From the NCBI GenBank assembly GCA_002413395.1, contig DHWX01000119.1, positions 4,813 to 13,813 of the forward strand: a DNA stretch of 9,001 nt. Reading direction: 5' to 3'. The notes under the pieces were generated by a model, which saw only the letters and a list, made by a program, of their open reading frames with translations, did not search any database and had not been told where the DNA came from. This document shows, in pieces, positions 1 to 6,697 of the stretch (its first letter is position 1; each line of letters opens with the position of its first letter). Source of the stretch: Polaromonas sp. UBA5171 (lineage in GTDB: Bacteria > Pseudomonadota > Gammaproteobacteria > Burkholderiales > Burkholderiaceae_C). Position numbers and translations under genes: made by a program.

Positions 1-485
1 ACGCGCTGGCGCATCCCACCGGACAACTGATGCGGATACTCGCGAGCTCGCTGCGAAGGTTCGGGAATGCCAACCAGTTGAAGCAGCTCGACGGCCCGTG
101 TAAGCGCGTGGTTCTTCTTGAGGCCTTCGTGAAGCTCCAAGCTTTCGGCAATCTGGTAGCCGATGGTCAGCAGCGGATTCAGACTCGTCATCGGTTCCTG
201 GAAAATCATCGAGATCGCATTGCCACGAATCTTGCGCATTTCTTCTTCAGACAATGTCAGCAGATCAATGCCGCGAAACAGGATTGTGCCAGCGCTGCGG
301 CCGGAAGACGCCGGAATGAGGCGAAGGATAGACATGGCGGTCACAGACTTGCCACACCCTGACTCGCCCACGATGGCGAGCGTCTCACCCTCCTCCACAC
401 AAAACGAAACTCCGTCGACCGCGCGATTGACGCCGCCCAGTGTCCTGAAATGCGTCTGAAGGTTAACAACATCGAGTAGCGACAT
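1..485 (-). CDS. Dpp/Opp-type ABC transporter ATP-binding protein, N-terminal part (cut by window edge)
   Basis: This is the nucleotide-binding subunit that would power the permeases encoded just upstream. It reads from ATG at 485 (MSLLDVVNLQTHF...) and stays open for 161 codons to the left edge, so the C-terminus is missing. Visible motifs are Walker A GESGCGKS at residues 40-47, the Q-loop FQEPMTSLNP with Q96, and the ABC signature LSGGMRQRV at 154-162 (the last residue incomplete). Walker B, the H-loop and the C-terminal oligopeptide-transporter extension would lie outside the window. QEPMTSLNP is typical of the DppD/OppD subfamily. The start codon lies 2 bp after the stop of the DppC-like permease, so translational coupling is likely. 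The transported substrate cannot be read from this subunit. A DppF/OppF-type second ATPase may follow outside the window. Confidence 0.95.
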   Translation of the reverse strand, partial: MSLLDVVNLQTHFRTLGGVNRAVDGVSFCVEEGETLAIVGESGCGKSVTAMSILRLIPASSGRSAGTILFRGIDLLTLSEEEMRKIRGNAISMIFQEPMTSLNPLLTIGYQIAESLELHEGLKKNHALTRAVELLQLVGIPEPSQRAREYPHQLSGGMRQR

Positions 486-487
486 GG

Positions 488-1399
488 TTAAAGCACATTC
501 TTCATGCGAAAACCAAAGGCGTCATTCAAGCCATCTCCCAGGATGTTAACGGACAGGATCGTCATTGACAGGAAGAGCGCCGGGAAGAAGATGATGTGCG
601 GCTTAATCTGCCAGACCGCTCTGCCTTCCGCCATGATGTTCCCCCATGAGGGAATGTCCGACGGGATGCCTGCACCGATAAAGGAAAGCACAGCTTCCAG
701 CACCATCGCGCTTGCGCCGACGTATGTTGCCTGCACCGTCATCGCTGCCAAGGTATTCGGGAGGATGTGCCGCAGGATGATGTGCGTCGTTCGTCCGCCG
801 CTCGCAACCGCCCCATCAATGAACGGCTGGTCTCGAAGGGTCAGCACGATGCCTCGCACAAGTCGCGCGACCCTTGGAATCTCGGCGATGGTGATCGCGA
901 TGATCACGTTGCCGATGCTCCCGCGGGTAACAGCCAACAGCGCAATCGCCAGCAAAACCGGCGGAATCGCCATGAGACCATCCATGATCCGCATGATGAT
1001 GCCGTCAGTCCAACGGATGAAACCCGCCACCAGTCCGACCAGCAGACCGCCGGCAGAAGAAAAGAATGCGACCGCGAACCCGACGATCAGAGACACCCTG
1101 GCGCCGTAGATCACCCTCGAATAGACGTCGCGACCGAGAAGGTCTGTGCCAAACCAATGCTCGGCAGAAGGCGCGCGCGCGCGTTGCGACACAGCCAATG
1201 CATTGGGATCCACGCTGGTCAAGAACGGCGCGAAGATTCCGGCCAGGACCAGCACCAAGAAGAGCGTGCCTCCAATAACGACTGTCGGGTGCTGGACGAT
1301 GAAACCAGAGACACCCTTTCTGGGCTTGAACGGCGGCAGTATATCTGGCAGCCCGCCAAGAGAGGCTGGATCGCCTTGTGAAGAAATCGTGGAAATCAT
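488..1399 (-). CDS. Dpp/Opp-type ABC transporter permease, DppC-like
   Basis: This is an inner-membrane permease subunit of 303 aa, a normal length for the DppC/OppC/NikC group. A cytoplasmic N-terminal tail of about 35 residues precedes the first membrane helix (about 38-60). The hallmark DppC motif HWFGTDLLGRDVYSRVIYGA is at residues 81-100 and leads into the BPD transporter domain. The EAA-type cytoplasmic loop that contacts the ATPase covers about 191-215 (QPFIDGAVASGG... ILRHILPN). Its ATG at 1399 is 10 bp after the DppB-like stop, and its TAA is 2 bp before the ATPase start, so the three genes form one transcription unit. I see no strong Shine-Dalgarno before the start, which fits coupled translation. 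The family is certain, but the substrate (peptide, nickel chelate, opine and so on) is not. Confidence 0.96.
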   Translation of the reverse strand: MISTISSQGDPASLGGLPDILPPFKPRKGVSGFIVQHPTVVIGGTLFLVLVLAGIFAPFLTSVDPNALAVSQRARAPSAEHWFGTDLLGRDVYSRVIYGARVSLIVGFAVAFFSSAGGLLVGLVAGFIRWTDGIIMRIMDGLMAIPPVLLAIALLAVTRGSIGNVIIAITIAEIPRVARLVRGIVLTLRDQPFIDGAVASGGRTTHIILRHILPNTLAAMTVQATYVGASAMVLEAVLSFIGAGIPSDIPSWGNIMAEGRAVWQIKPHIIFFPALFLSMTILSVNILGDGLNDAFGFRMKNVL

Positions 1400-1409
1400 T
1401 GTTTGCGGC

Positions 1410-2351
1410 TCAGTAGCGGATCCGTGGATCGATAAACACGTACAGCACGTCGATCACCAGGTTGACAAACACGTACAGGAAACTGAAGAAGACTACCACC
1501 CCTTGGATCACCGGATAGTCTCTACGCAGAATGGCGTCAACCACCAGTCGACCGAGTCCTGGGATGGCAAATACACTTTCGGTGACGACCGCGCCGCCGA
1601 TCAGCATCGCGATGCCAAGGCCTACAACGGTAAGAATTGAGACGCCGGCATTCCGAAGGGCATGAACGAACAGGATGTCGCGCTTGGAGGTCCCCTTTGC
1701 GAGCGCCGTACGGATGTAGTCCTGCTGCAGCACATCCAGCATGGCCGCTCGGCTAGTGCGGCTGATGAGCGCGATGTAGCTGCCGCTCAAGGTGAGGGCC
1801 GGCAGCAGCAAGGCTCGGACGGCGCCCCATGGACTTTCCCCGATGGGGGTGTAACCTTGTACCGGCAGCCAACCCAGCTGGTTGGAAAAAACGTAGGCTA
1901 ACAGGTAGCCCACCACAAACACGGGAATGGAGAACCCCAACACGGAGAACGACATGATCGTCCTGTCGACGGCGCCGCCGTTCTTCCAAGCCGCCAGCAC
2001 GCCGGCCGGAATCCCGACGACAACCGCGATCATCACGGTCATTACCATAAGGAGCAACGTCGGCTCGATCCGCTGACCGATCATTTCTGCTACGGGCTGA
2101 TGCGAGAACACCGACACCCCAAGGTTCCCATGCAAAAGGTTGCCGGACCACGATAAAAACTGCACGAGGAACGAACGATCCAATCCCATCTGCTGACGGA
2201 TGCGCTCCAAATCCTGCTGCGTCGCTTGGTCACCCCCGATGATGGATGCAGGGTCGCCTGGTGTGATGAACAGAAGGCCGAAAATGAAGACAGCGACGAC
2301 CAGAAGGATCGGCACCGTCGCCAGAAGCCGCCGGAGGATGAAGCTCATCAT
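1410..2351 (-). CDS. Dpp/Opp-type ABC transporter permease, DppB-like
   Basis: This is the partner inner-membrane permease, 313 aa, a usual DppB/OppB length. The N-terminus has the family-typical start MMSFILRRLLATVPILL, a first helix at about 9-29, then FITPGDPA at 28-35. A periplasmic stretch follows with QMGLDRS and LHGNLGVS. Helices continue through the BPD domain, with the EAA-type loop DYIRTALAKGTSKRDILF at about 211-228. The C-terminus ends in IDPRIRY, as is common in this family. ATG at 2351 has a strong Shine-Dalgarno (AGAGGGG, 2358-2364) six bases away; the second ATG at 2348 would also work. It sits between the solute-binding protein and the DppC-like permease and probably forms a heterodimer with the latter. 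Confidence 0.96.
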   Translation of the reverse strand: MMSFILRRLLATVPILLVVAVFIFGLLFITPGDPASIIGGDQATQQDLERIRQQMGLDRSFLVQFLSWSGNLLHGNLGVSVFSHQPVAEMIGQRIEPTLLLMVMTVMIAVVVGIPAGVLAAWKNGGAVDRTIMSFSVLGFSIPVFVVGYLLAYVFSNQLGWLPVQGYTPIGESPWGAVRALLLPALTLSGSYIALISRTSRAAMLDVLQQDYIRTALAKGTSKRDILFVHALRNAGVSILTVVGLGIAMLIGGAVVTESVFAIPGLGRLVVDAILRRDYPVIQGVVVFFSFLYVFVNLVIDVLYVFIDPRIRY

Positions 2352-2357
2352 GACAAA

Positions 2358-2364
2358 CCCCTCT
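2358..2364 (-). promoter_or_regulatory. Shine-Dalgarno of the DppB-like permease
   Basis: AGAGGGG on the minus strand lies six bases before the ATG at 2351. It supports that start and shows that translation of the permease can begin independently of the upstream binding-protein gene, which ends 75 bp earlier. Confidence 0.7.
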
Positions 2365-2380
2365 ACTTGCTACTAACGTT

Positions 2381-2395
2381 TTGGAGGCCCTCCAA
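2381..2395 (-). repeat. Perfect 7-bp inverted repeat between the binding-protein and permease genes
   Basis: TTGGAGG-C-CCTCCAA is a perfect palindrome with a one-base centre in the 75-bp gap. As RNA it can fold as a six-pair or shorter hairpin. No run of U follows on the minus strand, so it is not a canonical intrinsic terminator. It could limit readthrough, or protect the 3' end of the upstream mRNA; binding proteins are usually made in excess of permeases. A DNA-binding site is the alternative. Confidence 0.5.
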
Positions 2396-2426
2396 TGTGC
2401 AGCCCCGCGACCACTGGATACACAAA

Positions 2427-4016
2427 TCACGCACGTCGAATGTTCCAAAAAAAGCAAGACGAACCCGGAATATCACCGGTCAGATCTCGGCGCAGTGCGG
2501 TTTGCAGCCTGAACTGGCCCAGCATCACGATGGGCATCATTTTCAGGGCACGGCGCTGACTTTCGAGGAACAAGTTTTCCTGTTCAACCGAGGACACGGC
2601 GGAAAGCCAATTGCTGGCGAGCTTCTCGGTCTCCGCATCGTCGAACCAACCGAACCATCCAGCTTGCCCCAGACCTCGTGTATTGGCGTTCAGTGACGGA
2701 TTAGAGACAGAGACGCTCGGCCATGTGGTATGGAAGATGCTCCAACCACCTTTGTCCGCAGGTTGACGCGAAGTGCGGCGCTGCGTGACCGATCCCCAGT
2801 CCATGTCTTGCAATTCGACGCTGAAACCAATCTGCTTCAACAAATCGGATGTAACGTGGCCCAACGAACCGATGGGGGCGTTGTCTGTGGGATTGATGAT
2901 GACGACCTTTTCGCCTTTGTATCCACTCTCCTGAAGCAGCTTCTTGGCCTTCTCCAACCCGCCAGGCCTGCCAATAAGCCCCGGCTTGACGCCTGGCAGG
3001 CCGCAAGGAAAGTTGGACAGACATTCGTTGTAGGCGTCTTTTTCAACGCCAGTTACACTCATGTAGTCGTTCTGGTTTACCGCCTCGTAAACTGCACGAC
3101 GAACGTTCACGTTGTCGAACGGGGCCTGTGAGCTGTTGAATCGAATGACACCAATTAAACCGTACGGATCTGCGGCCCGCAGCCTGATATTCTGGTTTGA
3201 TTTGATAACCGGTATTAAATCTGGCAAGGGAGTTTCCACCCAATCAACCTCGCCGTTCTGTAACGCCGCCACCGCCGTGGCCGCGTCGGGAATGATGACC
3301 CATTCCAGTCGGTCGAAGTAGACCCGCTTGCCACCGGAGCTCCAGTCTGCAGGTTCTGCGCGAGGCTTGTATTGTGCGAATTTTTCGTAGACAACTTTAC
3401 TTCCCACAACGTACTCGGCTGCGACAAACTTGAATGGACCTGAGCCGATGATCTCCTTTATCGCCTCTGTCGGGCTTGTCCTCGCGACGCGCTCTGGCAT
3501 CATGAATGCGGGAGACGAATGCGGCTTGCCCAAGGCATCCCGCATTCGTGGAAATGGGCGTTTGAGCTTGATCACGATGGTGCGGTCATCAGGTGCCTCG
3601 TATGCACTAACATTGGCAGCGAGGGCTTGGCCCGATACGTCACGTTTGGACCAGCGCTCGATGCTGGCAATACAGTCACGCGAGCGTACTGGATGCCCAT
3701 CATGAAACGTGAGGCCGGGGCGCAGCCGCAAAGTCCAGGTGAGGTTGTCTGCTGACACCTGATCGGTATCCACCATCTGGGGCTTAGGTTCCAGTTTCGA
3801 GTTGACGCCGTACAAGGTGTCGAACACACAATAGCCGTGCGCGATCGTCACAGCGGCTGTTGTCAGAATCGGGTCCAGTATTGTCAAGCTAGTAGACGGG
3901 ACGTATCTCAGAACAGTTTTACTTCCGGGTTGAGCGAATGCAAATTTCGATCCTACGGCAGCGATGAGGCCCGCCGCGCCAACTGTTTGTACAAATTGCC
4001 TGCGATTGTTCAGCAT
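2427..4016 (-). CDS. ABC transporter substrate-binding protein, family 5 (peptide/nickel type), probable Tat signal
   Basis: This is the periplasmic binding protein, 529 aa, of the Dpp/Opp/Nik type that delivers ligand to the permeases encoded next. The N-terminus NNRRQFVQ followed by a short hydrophobic stretch and A-F-A at 26-28 looks like a twin-arginine signal peptide cut before Q29. The SBP_bac_5 fold is recognisable from LTFHDGHPVRSRD near residue 100, VRRAVYEAVNQNDYM (typical VRRAI-type helix), AKKLLQESGYKGEKV, and the C-terminal FFWNIRRA ending. ATG at 4016 has AAGGA six bases upstream. It starts 78 bp after the peptidase gene and is followed by a palindrome and the DppB-like gene. 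The closest functional reading is peptide or peptide-like ligand. Ligand identity is not predictable from sequence here, since the family also binds opines, sugars and metal chelates. Confidence 0.95.
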   Translation of the reverse strand: MLNNRRQFVQTVGAAGLIAAVGSKFAFAQPGSKTVLRYVPSTSLTILDPILTTAAVTIAHGYCVFDTLYGVNSKLEPKPQMVDTDQVSADNLTWTLRLRPGLTFHDGHPVRSRDCIASIERWSKRDVSGQALAANVSAYEAPDDRTIVIKLKRPFPRMRDALGKPHSSPAFMMPERVARTSPTEAIKEIIGSGPFKFVAAEYVVGSKVVYEKFAQYKPRAEPADWSSGGKRVYFDRLEWVIIPDAATAVAALQNGEVDWVETPLPDLIPVIKSNQNIRLRAADPYGLIGVIRFNSSQAPFDNVNVRRAVYEAVNQNDYMSVTGVEKDAYNECLSNFPCGLPGVKPGLIGRPGGLEKAKKLLQESGYKGEKVVIINPTDNAPIGSLGHVTSDLLKQIGFSVELQDMDWGSVTQRRTSRQPADKGGWSIFHTTWPSVSVSNPSLNANTRGLGQAGWFGWFDDAETEKLASNWLSAVSSVEQENLFLESQRRALKMMPIVMLGQFRLQTALRRDLTGDIPGSSCFFWNIRRA

Positions 4017-4022
4017 TTAAGG

Positions 4023-4027
4023 TCCTT
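4023..4027 (-). promoter_or_regulatory. Shine-Dalgarno of the substrate-binding protein
   Basis: AAGGA on the minus strand lies six bases before the ATG at 4016 and supports that start, which also gives a complete signal peptide. Confidence 0.65.
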
Positions 4028-4094
4028 TGTGATAGGGTGATACGAAACTGTGAAATAGCGACTACTTGGACGCGAAGCAACCCGAAGCCTGGAA

Positions 4095-5603
4095 TTAATG
4101 CTCGTCCCGGGCGAGCAACTTATCGCGTGGCCAAAACGGTGTTGCGCGGTTCTTCCATGGAAGCGTCGCGAGCTTTGGCGATGTCGAACCAATGCCGTCT
4201 ACCAGCATCCATGTCATGCCGTGATGTAATATGTTACGAAAATTCATGCCGTTCTTCAAGACAACGATGTCGAACCTTTTGACATCGATTCCGACGGAAC
4301 TAAATTGCTCGTCACCGTATTCATAAGTACCATTGGTGGTCACGACGATCAGTATTTCGCCCGCTTTCAGAACGGCAGTAGGACCCATGTCCGCCTCGAC
4401 ACCACCTGCTGGGCCGCTGGCGTAGACGAATTTTCCATCGTGCAAACTCACCACTTCCGCGGTGAACGGAATGGGCTGCCCATGGCGTCCGTCCAATCGA
4501 TACCCGATCGTGGATGATAGTGTCGCGCCGACTCCAGCGGCGAACGCCTCCGATGCCACCAGCGGGTCGACAAGTGAAAGCGCACACCGACTGTTTCTGG
4601 CAAGCCGTAGAAGCGCCTCAAGAACAAATGCGGTATCACCGGTCGCGCCGCCGCCAACGCAGTCGGCAGCATCCGCCAAGATGACCGGCTTGACTGGTGC
4701 CTTCATGGCAGTGGCAACGGCCTCATCCACAGCCACCAGTGGCAATTCGAATTTTTCGCGCAGATCCCACATCAGTCTCGATATCTTTTCGGCAACCTCG
4801 TCTGCCAAAGCCGGGGCGTTGTCAGTGATGGCCAGTGCGACGCACCCCGCTTCGTCATCATCTAGCCACGGTTGGACCGTAAAGTAACTTGTGGACAAGA
4901 CGGCACCCAATTCGAGGCTGCGAGAGACGGCCTTGATTTGGTAAAGAGGTGCCTCCGGGTCGAGTGTGGAACTACCCGGTATCGGCACCAAAAGTCTCCG
5001 GCGCTTCATACTCATGACAGGAAGCACTCTTCCGAGCAGACTATCGCGCAGCAAGATAGCGGCACGCTTGCCCGTCCCATATGCATCGTCGTGGGGATAG
5101 TTGGCGTAGCCCACCAGGATGTCTGCAGCGTCGACCGTCCTTTTGGTCACGTGAGCGTGAAGATCGAGGCTGGCGGCAATGAAAGCAGCTTCACCCACAA
5201 TCTGACGCACGGCAGCCATTAATTCGCCCTCAGGATCACGAGCGTGATTTGTGATCATGGCTCCATGTAGGGCAAGGAATACTCCATCAAAGGGGCCTTT
5301 AGCGCGAATGCCGGTCAAAATGGCGTTCGTTGTGCGATGGTAAAAATCTTCTTCCACTGTCCCGCCTGATCCACCATGTGCGACGAGAATTGGAACAATC
5401 TCAATTTCCGGCGCGGCCTGAAGTACTTCCAGGCCGCCCGTCACAGCAAGGGGATGTCCAGAAATGCTTTTTAGAATTTCCTTCCCGACGGCGTACAGAC
5501 CAAAATTCTTTCGACCCGCCACTTTGGGCGAGAAATCATTTCCTTCGAATTCAAAGCTCGCAAGGGCAACTCTCTTCTTTGTGGCAGTGCTAGACAGATT
5601 CAA
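4095..5603 (-). CDS. M81 family metallopeptidase (MlrC / microcystinase C-like)
   Basis: This is a cytoplasmic-type protein with no signal peptide, 502 aa, close to the usual ~500 aa of the M81/MlrC family. In the microcystin pathway, MlrC hydrolyses the small linear peptides left by earlier enzymes; most family members have unknown substrates. The N-terminal catalytic domain shows FEFEGNDFSP (E20), ALHGAM (H113), DPEGEL, DLHAHVT (D147, H149, H151) and YPHDDAYGTG (H171), the residues expected for a zinc site. TVQPWLDDDEAG at 241-252 and the C-terminal MlrC_C-type motif DAADCVGGGATGD at 310-322 complete the family pattern. The start is TTG at 5603. An in-frame TGA lies 9 bases upstream of it, no ATG occurs before residue 196, and GAGGT sits six bases upstream. 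As first gene of the transporter operon it probably processes the imported compound. Calling it a microcystin enzyme would be over-reading. Confidence 0.93.
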   Translation of the reverse strand: MNLSSTATKKRVALASFEFEGNDFSPKVAGRKNFGLYAVGKEILKSISGHPLAVTGGLEVLQAAPEIEIVPILVAHGGSGGTVEEDFYHRTTNAILTGIRAKGPFDGVFLALHGAMITNHARDPEGELMAAVRQIVGEAAFIAASLDLHAHVTKRTVDAADILVGYANYPHDDAYGTGKRAAILLRDSLLGRVLPVMSMKRRRLLVPIPGSSTLDPEAPLYQIKAVSRSLELGAVLSTSYFTVQPWLDDDEAGCVALAITDNAPALADEVAEKISRLMWDLREKFELPLVAVDEAVATAMKAPVKPVILADAADCVGGGATGDTAFVLEALLRLARNSRCALSLVDPLVASEAFAAGVGATLSSTIGYRLDGRHGQPIPFTAEVVSLHDGKFVYASGPAGGVEADMGPTAVLKAGEILIVVTTNGTYEYGDEQFSSVGIDVKRFDIVVLKNGMNFRNILHHGMTWMLVDGIGSTSPKLATLPWKNRATPFWPRDKLLARDEH

Positions 5604-5609
5604 CGGGAT

Positions 5610-5614
5610 ACCTC
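5610..5614 (-). promoter_or_regulatory. Shine-Dalgarno that fixes the TTG start of the M81 peptidase
   Basis: GAGGT on the minus strand is six bases before the TTG at 5601-5603. The nearby ATG (CAT at 5614-5616) is out of frame. An in-frame stop (TGA, 5613-5615) closes the frame upstream, so TTG is the only sensible start. Confidence 0.7.
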
Positions 5615-5631
5615 ATTGCTAATTGGTTCTA

Positions 5632-5660
5632 ACTCTACGGTCACCGCAGTTTATTAGCAA
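5632..5660 (-). promoter_or_regulatory. Candidate sigma70-type promoter of the peptidase-transporter operon
   Basis: On the minus strand, TTGCTA (5655-5660) is followed after 17 bases by TAGAGT (5632-5637). Each hexamer matches four of six consensus bases and the spacer is ideal. Transcription would begin near 5625, giving a leader of about 20 bases that just includes the GAGGT ribosome site. The match is moderate and was found by eye in an AT-richer gap. Confidence 0.4.
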
Positions 5661-5681
5661 TTTCGCAATATGAAGCCGACA

Positions 5682-5709
5682 GACGCACTTTGACGCAGGC
5701 AGTGCGTCA
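5682..5709 (-). promoter_or_regulatory. Candidate operator: inverted repeat TGACGCA-N5-TGCGTCA plus an extra half-site
   Basis: A perfect inverted repeat with 7-bp arms (5691-5697 and 5703-5709) and a 5-bp centre lies in the 144-bp gap before the peptidase gene. A third copy of GACGCA sits at 5682-5687, exactly 10 bp (one helical turn) from the copy at 5692-5697. The centre lies about 40 bp upstream of the candidate -35 box, a position that suits an activator. No regulator gene is adjacent in the window. Binding by a dimeric regulator is inference. Confidence 0.5.
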
Positions 5710-5747
5710 CCCCCCAAATCCCACCTTACCCAGCTACTTACAGTCGC

Positions 5748-6242
5748 TCAGCCTCGCGTGTCTCTGGCCCGCTCTTCGACAATGCGCCTTCCAAGCGAGG
5801 TGGTGTAGTCCTTCGCAAATTTTTCGACCTTTTCAGAAGACGAATTGAGCCATGCGGACGCTTCTTTTTGCTTCGCTTCCATTGCGTCTGCAAAACCGTA
5901 TTCGCCGACCACCACCCCAGTTGATTCTAGAACAATCGCTATCTCGGTGAGGAGGGGGTCGTCAATGGGAAGAGATTCAACAATCTCCATGCAAATCCGA
6001 CCCAGAGACGCTTGGCCATCGTAACTCCGTAGTACGGCAAGTACGAACTCAACGTTTACCGAGTCTCTGGTGTGTACCAGCTTTAAGAGCTCGCATTCAA
6101 ACTCAGCCGGAAAGGCAGGAAAAATGGTCTTAAGAAGTCGAGCCCCTCCGTAGATCAACGATGAATAGTCGCCACTGTAGCTGCCTCGTACAAGCACCAC
6201 ATCATTGCCGCAGTGGGTGTGGACGTTCAAGGCAGCAAGCAT
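5748..6242 (-). pseudogene. Probable 3' remnant of a larger gene, unknown function (164-aa ORF)
   Basis: The open frame encodes 164 aa with no signal peptide or membrane helix, ending in a charged, helix-rich tail (EKVEKFAKDY, RRIVEERARDTRG). Residues from about 19 onward look like genuine protein: alternating amphipathic helices such as ARLLKTIFPAFPAEFECELL and ESLPIDDPLLTEIAIVL, giving a HEAT-like helical impression. From memory this resembles C-terminal tails of large helical-repeat or NTPase proteins, but I cannot confirm a family. The first ~18 residues, including the ATG at 6242, are antisense to a transposase fragment, so this start was probably created by an IS insertion and later decay. 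The native N-terminal part is not in the window. It may be expressed or may be dead. A short intact protein is the alternative. Confidence 0.55.
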
Positions 6243-6344
6243 GTCCTGGGATTCGCTCCTGGCATCAGGGAGAACGCCAAGGTGCTCAAGGACTTGCTGT
6301 CAGGGCTTGCCCTGCGCGGTCTGGACCGCGATTTGCCAAGGTTA
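6189..6344 (+). mobile_element. Internal fragment of an IS256/Mutator-type transposase
   Basis: An open plus-strand frame encodes 52 residues matching the part of IS256-family transposases between the first and second catalytic aspartates. The match includes HHIIAAVGVDVQGSKHVLGF, then GIRENAKVLKDLLSGL and LRGLDRDLPRL. The family pattern is a-vGvd-dG-khvLG...EN...v...LL..L..RGLd. Neither catalytic Asp is present. The frame begins after a TGA at 6162-6164, and similarity stops near 6344, a few codons before a TGA. No terminal inverted repeats remain. This is a dead relic, visible only on the strand opposite the 164-aa ORF. Confidence 0.7.
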
Positions 6345-6697
6345 GCTGCTGTGTTTTGCCCCCGGTGACGACCTGCAGCACCAATCAGACTGTTCGAACA
6401 GTGGGGTCCCAGATATCATTTTGTTGCCTCAGTCACTTGAGTTGTCAGTCACTCGTTGCAGACGATTGTGAAATTAGGCCTACCGAGGCTATGCAAAAAC
6501 CATCAGACCCGCACCACTAGCCTCAATCCAAGCGTACTTGACCTCTTGCTCTGCTGTCGCCGACGCCAGTTTGAGCAGGTGTGCCGGTTTCAACTGACCA
6601 GTGGCAACTGTGCTGTGACCCGCATGAAGGTTGAAATTTCATTCTCTGCAGGATGATCACTGATTTCCGGCGCCTCTGGTCAAATCGGCTTCGGCCG
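6345..6697. other. Gene-free stretch between the transposase relic and the exporter
   Basis: I find no recognisable gene in these ~350 bases. Short frames exist on both strands, but all look like chance. A minus-strand frame of about 45 codons near 6480-6620 (containing LKPAHLLKLASATAEQEVKY) has a coding-like composition but no recognised family and no good start. Since the left flank is a transposase relic, decayed mobile-element DNA is likely. Confidence 0.5.

Noticed and set aside
504..1381. Long plus-strand frames (201 and 204 codons) opposite the DppC-like permease
   Set aside because: They lie antisense to a clear permease with full family motifs. Their translations are rich in Met, Arg and His with no domain pattern, as expected for shadows of GC-rich coding DNA.
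4095..5603. Microcystin-degradation (mlr) gene cluster
   Set aside because: Only the MlrC-like family member is present. No MlrA, MlrB or MlrD homologue is seen, and the neighbours are a Dpp-type importer, so the family name should not be read as the substrate.
6678..6697. Possible intrinsic terminator after the exporter gene (CGGC-CGAA-GCCG then ATTT)
   Set aside because: The stem is only four pairs and the U-run is three bases, so it is too weak to call.
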